DNA from: Neofusicoccum parvum
Lineage: Eukaryota; Ascomycota; Dothideomycetes; Botryosphaeriales; Botryosphaeriaceae
Length of the DNA: 64,000 bases
Assembly: GCA_020912385.1 (NCBI GenBank)
Contig: CP087208.1
Span: forward strand, 2,046,001 to 2,110,000
Direction: 5' to 3'
In this document: positions 45,479-57,863 of the stretch, piece by piece
How positions within the stretch are numbered: the first letter of the stretch is position 1
Layout of the letters: each line of letters opens with the position of its first letter
Translations under genes and position numbers: made by a program
The notes under the pieces: model-generated
Told to the model about the DNA's origin: nothing
What the model saw: only the letters and a program-made list of their open reading frames with translations
Databases searched by the model: none

Positions 45479-47436
45479 CAGGACACGGTAATGGAGGATG
45501 ACTTGGTTGTTGAAGTCGTGTCTTAGGGAGAATATTAAGCCATAGAATGAGAGATTCGGTGGTCTTACAGGACTGATAGGTGTATCTGACCTGAGCCTGT
45601 AGACACTTCATATTGGGATGAATAGAACGCTGACTGGACAGCGTCAATATGAGGTCGCCATGACTGAATCTGTCCATTGGAGTCCCTGTCTGCAGAGCCT
45701 CGCAGATATATACCGACTACGCCAGTTCAAACAAGTACCCAACACGCATGGCTCAATGACCCATGCACTTAAGAAGCTCCCGGAGACCACGTCGCAAACC
45801 CTCGTTCGAATCTCTTGCTTGGCTTGTCGCTGACATTGGAGCCCAGACAAATCACCATACCCCAACAACAGCAACGATGTCCTCGATTCGGCGCAGCCAA
45901 TCCATCGGAGCAACCGGATGTTTCGAAGTCATCCGTAGTACCAAAACCGAAACCATCCTCCACTAACCTCTACCTTCTACTAACCCTACTTCTACTCGCT
46001 CTAACTCTGGCTTCATACGCAAGTTTACCAAGTCTGCTCCAACCATCCCAACTACAGCTACGTACCGCGGGCTTGAAATTTATTCATAACAACGGACAAG
46101 GTACGTCTATATCTCCATTAGCGCGCGGTCTTCGGGGTCCTCTTTTTTCTTTTTTCTTTCTCGACCATAACCACTAGTGGCCTGGTAATACTTTTCTTCT
46201 ATCTTTGACTGTGTACCGGGCCCTTCTGATAAGAAAGCAGACATGTCAGCTTGTGCATTTACCCTGCGACCCTGTCTCGCGCTGATCATCTCGACTATCA
46301 GACCAGGGTATCGCACCAATCAGATCCTTTCACCATCTCGGCTGCGCACGACACGCGTGTGCGACTTCAATGCGGATGCACACATCGCAGGGCTGACGTG
46401 TGAAGACAAGGCTGCATCAATGAATGGACGGCAAAATTACACGCGGTCGTGGATGTCGATCAGCTTACCGGAGCATATATGAACGGGTGTCCGCACATCT
46501 TCTCGCCTTTCTTTTGTCGTCTTGTTCTTTTTTTCCCGATACCCTGTTCCTTTGCCTCTCTGAGGTTTCTTTTCATGCCGCTTAGCAGCACACATGTCAC
46601 GCGAAACGAATTATCCCAGTAAACCAAATACGCAAGAAGAAAGTCACTCGGAAGAGCGCGACCGAGTACGCACCCAGCAACGTCAAGTAATATTTCAATT
46701 TTGGTATCATCGCGCCTGTACTCACTCATCCCAGCGCTTGCACATGCAGCAACAGTTCATATCTCGACTCACCACCCGAGGGAAGGGTTGAACCATACCG
46801 GGCCTTACGACGAAAAAACGCCTCATTTCCGGCTTTGGCGACGAGGGTGATGTTAAAATAGCAAATCTCCGTTCATTAACGGCTGAACCGGTTTCTCGGG
46901 TGGAGAGGGAGAAAGAGCGCGGGACGAAGAGCGAGGTGGCGGAACAGGAAAACGGCGAAAAGAAACCCACGCATGACAAGGGTCCATGTCCTACCAGAAC
47001 AACCAAAACACATCGCCGAACAAACATTTCGAAAAAAGCCTTGAAGCTTTTGGCAGCCGCCGGGGTTCTGTACGTTAAAGCAACCCATAAAAAAAGCCCC
47101 ACCGAAAAGAAGTTGTACGTACGTTTGCAACCCAGCAAACGACACGAAGAAGAGGTATCAAGCGTCCACAGCTGTTACGTTGTTACGGTGAACAGCTGAT
47201 TGAAAGCAAAAAGCATAAAGCAACAGACGTATGTAACGAAAGGAAAGAAAAGGAAAAGGAAAATTCTTGACCGTTTCATGACCGGGTGTTCGCGCTCATT
47301 ACTTCCCCGTTCGTTCCTGCATCTAATAAAATCAGTCATGCTAAGCACACCGTGCTTCAGCGCTGCATGCGACACATCGGATCTCGCTCGTGATCAGATC
47401 GCGGGCGAGCGTGCATGCGTCCAGGGACGTTTGAGT
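45479..47436. other. intergenic, 2.0 kb
   Basis: Mostly no coding signal. A stretch at 45815-46100 can be read as a Pro/Ser-rich segment followed by a hydrophobic run (NLYLLLTLLLLALTLASYASL) ending at a GTACGT donor-like site, but it has no in-frame ATG. About 46890-47250 is A-rich. Upstream and downstream genes face away from and towards it respectively. Confidence 0.35.
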
Positions 47437-49345
47437 TTATGCATCTTTGGACGCGCCGGCAGTAGTGTCTGGAACGTCCGCGGCGAGACCTGCAGCGCTC
47501 ACCGTTGACGACTGAGGAACGGCGGCGCTATCGCCTTCCTTGGCCAGCGCGTCTACGGCCACAGCGTGCTCCGTCCCGACGATGGGCGCGGAGGTGCCGG
47601 CGTCAAGCTTATCGCCGTTCTGAGAGCCTGCGGTACCGGCCATCGGGATATCGTTGGAGAAGGTGGTTTCCATCGGAGTGTCGGCGGCGATGACTGCGGG
47701 GTTTTCCTTCGTGCCGTCGGGAGCGCCGTTGTGTTCGGCGGTGGCGGGGGAATGGAAAGCCTCGAAGTCCCGCTTCTCACCGTGGACGGCATTGGTGGCG
47801 CCATTGGCGACGTTCTCTGCAACGGGTTGGGCGGTGTCCAGGTCGGGAAGCCAGACGGCCTCGATGGTGCAAGTGCGGCTGCCCTCTGGACGCTTGACAC
47901 CAAGGAACTTGAAGCGGGGGTCGGTCCTATGGAAGAGCTCGGCATAGTCATCCTCGGCACGCTCGCGGGCATTGAGGAGCTGCAGCATGGTCATGTCCAT
48001 GGTCCTGCGCAATAAGCGACGCGGTTAGCACTGCGACGTGTCACATGGCGCGGCGAGATCAGAGACCCCGATCTCGCGTATCTGACTCTCAGCGTACCTG
48101 ATGATCTTCTCATCCCAGGGGTTCTCGGAGCCGGGCTGCGGCAGGATGTTTTCGTTGACGAGGATCCGTGCGCCGGGCTTGAGGGCAGGGATCAGGCACC
48201 GGAGCATCTTCTCGCAGTACTTGTCGGACCAGTTGTGGAAGATCCAGCGGAAGAAGTACACGTCGGCGCCGTGGACGGGCTGCGCGGTGAAGAAGTCATG
48301 GGCCTGGAAGTCGATGCGCGCGGCGAGCTCGGGCGGGATGTGCGCAGGGCCGTCGGCCACGGTCTTGGGCAGATCTTGCACGACGAAGCGGAGATCGGGG
48401 AAGCGCTTGGCGAGCGCAACGGGCACGAAACCGTGCGACCCGCCAACCTGGGCCCGGGTTAGTTGCGCGTTGAGGTCACGGGCGCAGCAACTCTAAATCA
48501 GGCCAAACTCACGTCCACGACGGTCGCGCTGCCGAGCGCCTCCCAGGGGTACCCGTTGACGAGGTAGTCGACCTCGTAGCCCTCGCCGCCCGTGAGCGAC
48601 TGCATGGCGCGCCCGAAGCGCTTCGCGCGCGCCGGGTCGCGGCCAATCTCCACGAACATGGGCACCTCGATGCCCCACGCCGCCGAGAAGCCGCACTGCG
48701 TCGGCTCCTGCGACCCGGGCCACTTCTCCATGGCGTCCACGGTGCGCGCCGCGGCGGGGAAGAAGTCGGAGCTGCACAGGCCGACCCAGTCGTTCATCGT
48801 CGGGTCGTCGACCAGCACGCGCGACGCGGCCGTGTGGGCGACGTGCCCCGGGCGCGGCTCGCAGAAGATGCGGTTGGTGATGGCATGGCGCACGATGCGC
48901 TTCACGTTGACCACGTCGACGCCGGCGGCGCGGGCGAGCGCGTCCAGCGAGATGTCGCCGTCGGCGGGCACGGCCTGGGCGAGGCGGAAGTGGTAGACGG
49001 CGTGGAGGCTGAGGTTGTCGTTGTACTGTCACGCCGCGGCCCGACGCAGCGGCTCCGGTCAGCGGGGGTCGCACAGGGAGAAAAGCAGACGCAGCAGAGA
49101 CATACACTCCACGCCAGCCAGCGCACGCTCTCGGTCGGCCCAACCATCAGGTCGTGCAGCTCCTGCGTGGCATTGATGACGGCCCGGCGCGCGCGCTGCA
49201 TCTCCGTGTTGCTCGCGGGCACGGGGAAGTCCAGCGGCGCGCGCGCGTCGAACGAGAGGCCGGGCAGCCCGCTGGCGGCGAGGAACTGCTCGATCTTCGC
49301 CGTCTCGGCCTGGATGGTGGCCGTCAGCTCGGTCAGGCGCGACAT
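47437..49345 (-). CDS. SAM-dependent O-methyltransferase (plant-type family 2) with long C-terminal tail
   Basis: Four exons: 49345-49106, 49025-48513, 48447-48098 and 48004-47437, introns of 80, 65 and 93 bp; 556 residues. Junctions restore LAWS-YNDNLSLHAVYHF, TVVD-VGGSHGFVP and KIIR-TMDMTMLQLL. The N-terminal part holds a winged-helix dimerisation domain (about 85-170). The SAM-binding motif I is VVDVGGSHG (249-257), then FVVQDLP (272-278), an FHNWSD motif whose His322 is the usual catalytic base, and ILVNENILP. It transfers a methyl group to a hydroxyl of a small molecule, in fungi usually a polyketide or other aromatic secondary metabolite. After the fold ends (about residue 440) there is an unusual 110-residue tail rich in Ala, Thr, Asp and Pro. 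Divergent from a LaeA-like methyltransferase gene. Confidence 0.88.
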
Positions 49346-49994
49346 GGCGGCGGGCAGCGTCCTGGGGCTCTGGATCAGGGGATCCGGCGAGCTGGAGCAG
49401 GTGAAGGGGTGGGTGCAGGGGTTGCTGGAGTGCCGGGTCTGCAGAGATGCCTTTATGGCAGCACGCCCACTGCTCCGCAGCGCAGCCCGCCCGCGCCTGG
49501 CGTGCCTTGGCTCTAGACTGGTGATAGGCACGGCGCAGCGCGCTGGCCGGGCCGTGCTCGCCCATGGCGCGCCGCCGACTAGGGGAGCCTGTCCGCGACG
49601 GGCGAGAGAGCCGCGGCCCTTGGCCCTTGGTCGTCCAGTCGAGCGCCACCCGGACGATGCAGCAGTCGCCCAACGAGCGCCCCCGGGCTCAGGCGCGGCC
49701 GCGCTGCACGCCATCGGCCCACGGGCGGCCATGTGAGGAGTCCAGTGCCTGGCCTTGTCCCCAAGCCACTAGACGCCCGCCGCCGTTGCAGGCCACCACC
49801 GCCGCGTGCCGGCAGTTATTTTCTCTCTGCGCCCGCTCTATCAAGCAGCTGCTGCCCCTCAACACCTCCTCGCCCGCGCTGCCGTCACGCCCCCACCTGC
49901 GGCCCTTGTCCTGACCTCTGCGACGCCCGCCTCGCGCATAGCCGCCCAGTCCTCGACCCTCGCCGCACATCATCTGGCGCGGCCCGTCCCGACC
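49346..49994. promoter_or_regulatory. shared upstream region of the two methyltransferase genes
   Basis: 649 bp of GC-rich DNA between the divergent start codons at 49345 (minus) and 49995 (plus). No TATA box or clear cluster-regulator palindrome was seen. Co-regulation is an inference from the head-to-head layout. Confidence 0.35.
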
Positions 49995-51388
49995 ATGGCC
50001 GACCACCAACAAAGCGACGCCCGCAAGGCCCACCAGGCCGACACCCACTCGCTGCACGACTCGCTGCTCGACCAGCCCGGCGCCCACTCCGAGCACCACG
50101 CCTTCGCCGCCGATGCCGACGCGCGCGCCGCGCGACCAGGCCGCACGGGATCCTGCTCGGGCGCTCCGGGACCGCCGGAAATCTCAGCGCAAGAGCAGGC
50201 GGATGCGTTCGAGCAGGCCGAGGACGGCATCGAGGCGAACGACTTCACGTCCGACGACGACCAGGGCTACGAGTCAGACGGCGCGTCCACGACGTCAGCG
50301 TCGCTCGCCTCGTCCGCGCGCAACTTCATCTTCGAAAACGGCAGGCGGTACCACGCCTTCCGCGAGGGCTCCTACTCGTTCCCGAACGACGACCGCGAGC
50401 AGGACCGCGAGGACCTGAAGCACGCCATGTACCTGAAGCTGTTCAATGGCACCCTGCACTTTGCCCCGCTCGACGGCGACCGCAACCTGAACGCCATCGA
50501 CCTGGGCACCGGCACCGGGATCTGGGCAATAGACTGTGAGAGCACCCATGCGCTCGTATCGCGACGGGGGATCGCCGTGGCACAGCATCGCTAATCGCCC
50601 TCCAGTTGCCGACCTGTATCCCAGTGCCAATGTTCTGGGGATAGATCTGAGTCCCATCCAGACGGAATGGGTCCCCGCCAACCTGGTACAATCACCCTGA
50701 CTCCCCCCTTCCTGCATGTTTCCTGACGTGACCAAAAGAAATTCATGGTCGACGATGCCGAGGACGAGTGGCTACACCCGCGCGACCACTTCGATTACAT
50801 CCACACGAGACACACCGTCCAGGGCTTCCGCAATTGGCCCAAACTCATGCAGCGCGCACTAAGGTAAGTGTTTCCACCCGACCCCCCAAGCTCCGCGCAC
50901 GCACGCACGCCCCCGGCTCACGCACGATCGGCAGACACCTCAAGCCGGGCGGCTGGATGGAGTGCCAAGAGATCGACCACATGCCCATGTGCCACGACAA
51001 CACGCTGGCGCCCGACGACGCCATGCTGCAGTACTGGCAGATGGTGACGGACGGGCTGCAGAACGTCGGCGTGCCCTTCCGCTCGGCGCCGCACCTCAAA
51101 AAGTACATGGAGGAGGCCGGCTTCGTCAACGTGACGGAGCGCATCTTCTACACGCCCATCGGCCCCTGGCCCAAGAACAGGCACCTGCGCGAGGTCGGCC
51201 TGTACTGGCGCGCCGTGCTGATGGAGGGGCTCGAGGCGATCGCCCTTGGCCCAATGACTCGCGGGCTCGGCTGGAACAAGGAGGAGATCGCCGTCTACCT
51301 GGCCAGGGTGCGCAAGGCTTATCTCGATCCCGCGACCCATTCGTTCATGCCGTTCTACATCATCCACGGCCAGAAGCCGGAGTACTAG
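49995..51388 (+). CDS. LaeA-like SAM-dependent methyltransferase
   Basis: Four exons: 49995-50535, 50606-50685, 50739-50863 and 50935-51388; 399 residues. Junctions restore GIWAID-FADLYPSANVLGIDLS, VPANL-KFMVDDAEDEW and QRALR-HLKPGGWMECQE. A disordered, Ala/Asp/Ser-rich N-terminus (1-105) precedes NGRRYHAFREGSYSFPNDDREQDREDLKH, a hallmark of the fungal LaeA/TAM methyltransferase group. SAM motif I is AIDLGTGTGIWAID (about 167-180), then GIDLSPIQTEWVP, and HLKPGGWMECQE as post-motif. In this group LaeA acts in the nucleus as a global regulator of secondary metabolism, while most paralogues are of unknown target. This one lacks features that would identify it as LaeA itself, so a paralogue is the safer call. 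Confidence 0.87.
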
Positions 51389-52452
51389 CGCGGTGAGAGA
51401 AGGCGCGTGAAAAGAGGTGGAAGCCCGGGAGTTCAGGAGGCCGCGTCGCGGAGATGCGGCTCCCCCAGCAGCACATCCCAATACCCTCGCTTGGAAGAAA
51501 AAGACGCTCGGCGCGGAAAGGAGGAAGAGGAGGCAAAAGAGGAAGAAAGGCCAAGAAAAATAGCGATCGCCATGGCCTCGACGCTGAAGTGCGGCGCCCG
51601 CTCCAAATGACTGCCATGCACCATGCCGGCAGCATCATCTTTCGGTATTCATCTTTTGCGCTTTGGATCTGCACCTGTTAGATTGCATTTGTCTGGATCT
51701 ACTTTGCATGTTTTGGGTTGGCTAGATTCCATTTTTCTGCACCTTCGTTCTTGTGCGACACTAGATACCTCTTGATGACGACGAGCGCAACGGCAGAAGA
51801 AGCAGCGATGCTACGTGTTGCATGGCCCATTTTGTTTTTCTCACTTTCGGAGGGGAATGGATGCATTACGTCTGGAGCGAGGGAAAGAAGTGGGGTTTGA
51901 AGAAGTCGATAGGTCGTATAGGACCTACGAACCAGCGTGTGTTGATATGCAGGGCCAGTGTGCATGTACGTTATATCTGATCGAGCAAAGCAAGCGGGAG
52001 TTGGAGTGGACTAATACTTTTCTTCTCTTTATGGGACCCAATCGGAATTTCCGTGAAATGCGCGATTCTTCACGACATCGGCTCGTGCTTTCTTTTTTGC
52101 TCTCCATTTCCTGCATATTTTCGCCTTGACACTTTCTATTTCCTTTTTATCATCTTCCCTACAAACAAAAACAAAAACAAAGAAGGCAGCCAAGGCCACC
52201 CAAACCCTATCTTCGGCTCTCGCGAGTGAGCCGATCGATCTTCCCGGAAGAGATCGCGCTTGGATGAAGAGAAACAGGACCAACCAAGCCCTCCGACCCC
52301 CAGCTCACCCCCGGCCTTAAACCCTTCGCGGCCATGCCAAAGAGCGCCACGCAAGACGCGTCCGTCAGCGTTTCTGCACCGCCTCCGTCCCGCCTCCCTC
52401 CTCTATTGGCAACATGAATCCTTCGCCTACCGTCGCGTTAACCTACACCGCT

Positions 52453-52470
52453 AGCCAGCCAGCCAGCCAG
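52453..52470. repeat. CCAG tetranucleotide run
   Basis: Tandem AGCC/CCAG units directly after CGCTAGCC. A reverse-complement-like GGCAGG/TGGC run lies 0.55 kb downstream at 52996-53022. Confidence 0.7.
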
Positions 52471-52995
52471 CTAGCCGACCGCCCGGCCCAGAGAGCTAAT
52501 GCGCACTCTAGCTCCTCCCCAACCTCTCCCCCTAAACAAAGTCTCCGGAAATCGATAGCTGGCTGTTGCAACCACGGCTGTCGGTCGCGAATTTTTCTTT
52601 TTTTTTTCTCTCTTGCACTTTCTTCGAGCGATGATTGATGGGTTGTGCTCGAGATGCCCTCGCGATCTGTGTCACCGGAGCCAAGCGAGCGTGCAGGCGG
52701 CGTGCGTGCGTGCGTTTCCTAGCGCGTGTCGGTGACAGGTGCGCGCGCCCGCGCGCTTATGCTGGCTTTACGGTGGGGGGATGTGGGTTCGTGGCGTTGT
52801 CGTGGCGGCGCGGACGTGCGCGTGTGCGAATCCGGAAATCCTGGGGGATGGTGTGTGTGGAGGGACGGTGTCGTCTTGCGATGAGGTGCAAGGGGGTCTT
52901 CGATTTGTTCGGATGCGTGTTGGATGGGGTGGTAGATGTGTCTTGCTGTGGTCGTGCGGCGTGGTGGGGGTGGACGGATGGCGGGTTGTGGGCGC

Positions 52996-53022
52996 GGCAG
53001 GCAGGCAGGCTGGCTGGCTGGC
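52996..53022. repeat. GGCA then GGCT tetranucleotide runs
   Basis: Tandem GGCA units pass directly into tandem GGCT units. Typical microsatellite in GC-rich intergenic DNA. Confidence 0.7.
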
Positions 53023-55726
53023 AGTTGCTCCTCCGGATGGATGGGGCGTGCCGCGAAGTCGATGCCACAGAAGAACAGGATGCTCACTCCCGAACCACAC
53101 TGTCCATCAGCACGTCGAAACCCTCACGCAACGCTGCCCGCTTCGTCACCTCGCCGTCCGCTGCCCCCTGCCCCAGCATGCCACAGTTCTTCCACCAACC
53201 CGCAGACTTCCCACGCAAGACGCTTCTGCACACCATTGTCGTCACTCGCGGCTCTGGCAATTGGCCATGTTTGATTGGGAACCGCTGCGGTACGACGCAC
53301 ACCACGCACGTGCGTTCACACAATGTACCACGCCGTGCGGCCAACCAGCAGGCTCCGTAGCCGAGACTCGCGTTGCACGACAGACCCAACCGTAACCAGG
53401 CAGTGCTGAACGGGACTCAGCCAGGATGGAAGGGTCGACAATGCATCCGTATCGTCACCGTTGCCGACGTGCGCACGAGGGGCGCGGCGGCGTTGCGGTG
53501 TGCGACACGGCGATGTTGCTGCACCATATGACCGGGTGGTTCCGTGTAGGTGCTGGAGTCTGTTCTTTCCTGCCTGAGTGGGGGCGAGACTTGTCGGTTC
53601 TCGGTGGCTGTTGCTTCCCGGAGTTTGGGAGGAAAGGCGGGTCTGGTGAGGGTCGGCTGAGGAGGATATCGGCGGTTTTTGGAGCGGAGGGAATCAGTCT
53701 GGCCGCGGCGCGCAGCGGAGAATTATTGCGCTTGTGAGCTTTTGTGGAAAGATGACCTTTGGGGACTAATTGGTTTTTCTGAGTTCGCTGAAAGGCGTTT
53801 GACGGAAGAGGAAAGCATCAAGGGATATCCTTGATGAGCAAGGAGAATGCCTGTAGTTGAGGCATGTAGGAGGCTGTGAGAGCAGTATTGAAGTAGCGAA
53901 GTAGCTGCACATGGAGTGGCTGATTCGCCAGTTGATTTGAAGCCGCTTAATTAATTTACTCCTTATGCTCGATATTTGTACCTTGATACTTGCCTATAAT
54001 CGCCTAAATTTACGTCATAATTAATCAACCTAAATTTCACCTGCTCGCTCTCTTCAACATCTCCACCACATCCCTAGAGCCATGAGCAACGCGTGAAGGT
54101 CAGCAGAACAGCAGAACGGCGAAACCATGTGCGGAGAAACCAGCAACATCGGCGAATCCACATAAACGCGGGACGGAGAAACCGTTAGGATGGGGAAACC
54201 TCAGGACGGGAAGGATGGAGAACGCGGGGAAACTAGTAACGCCTCTCGCCGACGCAGGAAGTTCGGCTCGGACATGTCAGCCACCACCTCATGCTACTCC
54301 ATCACCAAGCTTAATTCCAAGAATTGGAATAGAACATCTGATGATGCTGGCCTAGACGAATGGTTCCCACTGCTGCGTCACACGCACGGGCGTCTACGTC
54401 TTGCCAAGCAGAAGGGGTCTTCCGGGAGGGCCGTCCGGTGTGGGTGCTACAGAAAAAATTGCAGTGCCTGGTGTCAGTGCGGCACGCAACGATTCACCAG
54501 TTCGACGGCCAGAGTGCTAGGTTCGCAGCAAGCATTCGAGAGATGCTCGCTCGCCGCTAGGTCCACAGTGAATACGAAGGTCTACCAGTCTTTGTCTTGT
54601 GCACTTTCACGTAGTCGACCAAACGTGGCAGCTTAGTCCCTCTGGGGTACTCCAGGCGCGATGTACTTGTTAGCCGCGGCCGGTCTGGGTACCTGGCGGA
54701 GAAGTTCGGGCGTATCCAGATGGAGGTACAAGCGTTGCTTCGGGTAAGACGCGGGCGGGTGAGGCTGGCGTCGATGCGCGAATTCCTGGATCGAGCATGG
54801 CTTCCAGCCGGTGGGCTGACGGTCAGCGGAGGAAGCCGCCACCGGCCATCGCGGTGGTGACACTTTGAACTGGACAAGGACGCAGGTTGTCGCGGGCTCC
54901 GTCTAGACGTCAGGGCGGATCTCCCGGGTCCGGAGTGGAGGGCAGGCGGTTTGGCTGGAGGGAAGATGGGTGTGGCGAGGAGCGGCTAGAGCAAGATTAG
55001 TGGAGGTGCCGGCCTCAAGCGCGGTGGAGAGGCCCATAGTTATGTACTCTGCTGAGGCTCGGCAGCGGCGTCTCTCATCACCATGTTCCGAATGTCAGCT
55101 GTCAATCCACGGCGAAGATGGGCCGGCCAAGGGTGCTCTGACTGCGATCACACTGGGCATGCGGCGTGCGCCGGTCAGGCCGCCCTTGGATGGACGGTGA
55201 GGGCGAGTGGCATTGGACGGCGGGGCGGCAATTTTCTCCAGATGGGGAGGCGCTAGAAGAGTGAGAAGGCTTGGAGAAGGTCGGGGAGCTTGGCGTGGGG
55301 CCGCAGGGCGCAGAGAGGCCTGGGACGCGCCAGCAAGGCCGACTGCGGCAGGGCGGGATCCGTTGGGTGCCGGGCGGGCTCGTCAGGCGGGCAGCAACGA
55401 CACCACGATGCATTGATGCGGCTGCGAGACCTGGACGCGGGCGATGCGGGCGTGAGCAGGCGGGATTTGGGGGACTCGACGGGTGTCGTGGTGGCTGCAG
55501 CTGCAGGAGCAAAGGGAGCGCGCTGTTTCCCCGCGCCTCGGGACGCCACCAGCTTCTCGACTCGCGGAGCCCCGCCAGCGCCCACTGCCTGCCCGGTGCG
55601 GCTGCACCATCCGATGCCGTCTCGCCACCAGCCCGGCCAGCCCAATGCCCGCTCGCCAGCCTGCGAGGCACCGCCGATCTGCCGCCTGCGATGCCATGAT
55701 GGAAGAGGCTGAACCCGCCCACTCAG

Positions 55727-55749
55727 CGCCGCCGCCGCCGCCGCCGCCA
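55727..55749. repeat. GCC trinucleotide run
   Basis: About eight consecutive GCC/CCG units in intergenic DNA 300 bp upstream of the invertase gene. Confidence 0.7.
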
Positions 55750-55946
55750 CGACGAGCCTCGCTCCCTCCAACGGCTAGACTGCGGGGCTGCCCGCGCCCG
55801 CTTCAGTGACGATTGTGTAAGCTGTGCCCGCCCGCCGTCCCCTAGCCGGCCGTCGGCGGAGCTTGATGGACCGCTCTGCTGAGCACGGGACGGGACCACC
55901 ACCATCGTGACCGGCCTGGACTCCGCGGGTACGTCACTCCACGCCG

Positions 55947-55953
55947 TATAAAG
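55947..55953 (+). promoter_or_regulatory. TATA box of the GH32 invertase gene
   Basis: TATAAAG 91 bp upstream of the invertase ATG, in an otherwise GC-rich promoter. A TACGTCAC word (CRE-like, 55930-55937) lies just upstream of it. Position and sequence fit a core promoter; the CRE reading is tentative. Confidence 0.5.
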
Positions 55954-56043
55954 ACTGCATGTCCGCGCCGCAATGGATCCCCGTCCAGCTGCCCAGTCCA
56001 CCGCTCCTCTTCCCACAGCCCTCTCCCGGTACTCCGCTCCATC

Positions 56044-57863
56044 ATGAAGGTCTCCCAGGCCGCTGCTGCTGGTGCCGCTTTGTTTGCCGGCGCCAATGCC
56101 CAGAGCAGCTCGAGTGTTTACGTCCAGCCCACCGTGCCAACCGGGACCCCGGTGCCAGGCAACTACACCGGTGGTCTGAGACCGCAGACCCATTTCTCGC
56201 CCCCGCAGGTACGCCGAGCTCGATGCCAGGACCGCGAATCCAGCTGACTGTGCAAAGCATTTCATGAATGACCCCAATGGCTGCTTTGTCGACGCCAATG
56301 GCACCTGGCATCTGTACTACCAATGTTTGTGCCCCCACTTCTTGACTCGCCGCAATGATCGGCGATGAGCAACGAGCCAAGTGCCTGACTGCTAGGTGAA
56401 CAGACAACCCGACAGGCATTGTGGCTGGCAATCAGCACTGGGGCCATGCCACGAGCCAGGATCTGTACCACTGGGAAAACCAGCAGATCGCCATCTTCCC
56501 TCCCAACAATGTCTCCAACATCTTCTCTGGGTCGGCTGTCATCGATGTCAACAACACTTCCGGCTTCTTCCCTGACCAGGATAACGGCGTTGTGGCCATC
56601 TACACCCTGAACACGCCCACGAAGCAGGTCCAAGAGATTGCCTATTCGTACGATGGTGGCTACACCTTCATCCCCTACGACGCCAACCCGGTCATCGACA
56701 GCACGTCGACTCAATTCCGCGACCCCAAGGTCATCTGGTACGAGGACCACTGGGTCATGGTCATTGCCTACTCGCAGGACTTCGTCATCGGCATCTACAC
56801 TTCGCTCGACCTCAAGGAGTGGACGCACGCCTCCAACTTCTCGCACCACGGTCTGCTGGGCCTGCAGTACGAGTGTCCCAACATGGTCGAGGTCCCCGTG
56901 AACGGCACCGACGAGACCATGTACGTGCTCACAATCTCTATCAACCCGGGTGCTCCCCTCGGCGGCTCCATCACGGAATACTTCCCGGGACACTTCAACG
57001 GAACGCACTTCACAGCCGTCGACTCGGCCGCCCGCATTGGCGACTTCGCCAAGGACAACTACGCCGCCCAGTTCTTCTACGGCACGCCCTCCGGCTCCGC
57101 CCCGGTCTCCATCGCCTGGGCCAGCAACTGGCAGTACACGCAAGTCGCGCCGACCGGCGCCGAAGGCTGGCGCAGCGTGATGTCCTGGCCGCGCCGCACC
57201 TACCTCGCCAACATCTACCGCGTAGGCTGGACGCTGGTGCAGGAGCCCTACGACCCATCCCCCGTCCTCGGCGCCGAGCTCGCGTCCAACGACTCCCTCG
57301 TCAACGCCTCGCTCGTCGTCGACTACAGTGACGTCGCCTCCAACGCCATCTACTTCGCCGTCAACGTGTCCGGCCTCCCCTCCTCCGTCTCCAACATCTC
57401 GTCCACCGCCTCCCTCAACTTCACCGCCCTGTCGCCCGTCTCGGGCGAGAGCGTGGCCGGCGGCTACTTCTTCGGCGGCGACAACCCCTTCTGGCTCGAC
57501 CGCGGCAAGACGCGCGGCTTCGACAACCCCTACTTCACCGACAAGTTCTCGGTTTCCCAGCTGCTCGACCCGTCCGGCACCTGGTCGCTCGCCGGCGTCA
57601 TCGATCGCTCCATCCTCGAGCTCTTCCTCGACCGCGCCACCTACAGCGCCACCGCCACCTTCTTCCCCGTCCAGCCGCTGACGCTGTTCTCCATCCGGAC
57701 CGCGGGCTTGCCCGAGGGCGCGAAGGTCGAGGTGAAGGTGTGGGGGTTGGAGAGCGCGTGGGCGGCGTACGAGAACGAGAATGGGACGGTGGTCGGAAAT
57801 GTGACGACGGGTGGTGGGGCGATGGAGAGGAGGTTGGTGTATGAGGCTGGGTTTGAGGCGTGA
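56044..57863 (+). CDS. secreted GH32 beta-fructofuranosidase (invertase)
   Basis: Three exons: 56044-56208, 56258-56324 and 56404-57863; 563 residues. Introns of 49 and 79 bp; the junctions restore [14 protein letters not shown] and [20 protein letters not shown]. An N-terminal signal peptide ([19 protein letters not shown]) and eight or more N-x-S/T sites indicate a secreted glycoprotein. GH32 catalytic residues: nucleophile Asp60 in NDPNG, transition-state stabiliser Asp184 in FRDPK, acid/base Glu234 in YECPNM. The C-terminal beta-sandwich module begins near residue 400. It splits sucrose, and possibly short fructans, into glucose and fructose outside the cell. The middle exon of 67 bp carries the nucleophile, so a gene finder that skips it would report an inactive enzyme. 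Convergent with the GH125 gene. Confidence 0.94.

Larger units (their letters stand above)
51389..56043. other. gene-free interval, 4.7 kb, with simple-sequence runs
   Basis: No supported gene. Seen here: a CCAG-type run near 52453-52470; a GCAG/GGCT run near 52996-53022; an AT-rich patch at about 53940-54040; a loose repetition of GGAGAAACC and GGCGAAACC words at about 54110-54240; and a GCC trinucleotide run near 55727-55749. Open frames in 52635-53400 and 55100-55800 exist on both strands because the DNA is GC-rich and stop-poor, not because of coding text. The last 100 bp are the invertase promoter. Confidence 0.4.

Noticed and set aside
52635..53360. 241-codon plus-strand frame downstream of the methyltransferase gene
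   Set aside because: Arises from stop-poor GC-rich DNA containing tetranucleotide runs; other frames on both strands are equally open and none shows a domain.
54190..54636. Possible remnant of a Copia-type gag (ITKLNSKNW text)
   Set aside because: Only a few residues resemble the gag start; no zinc knuckle, protease, integrase or reverse transcriptase text and no long terminal repeats.
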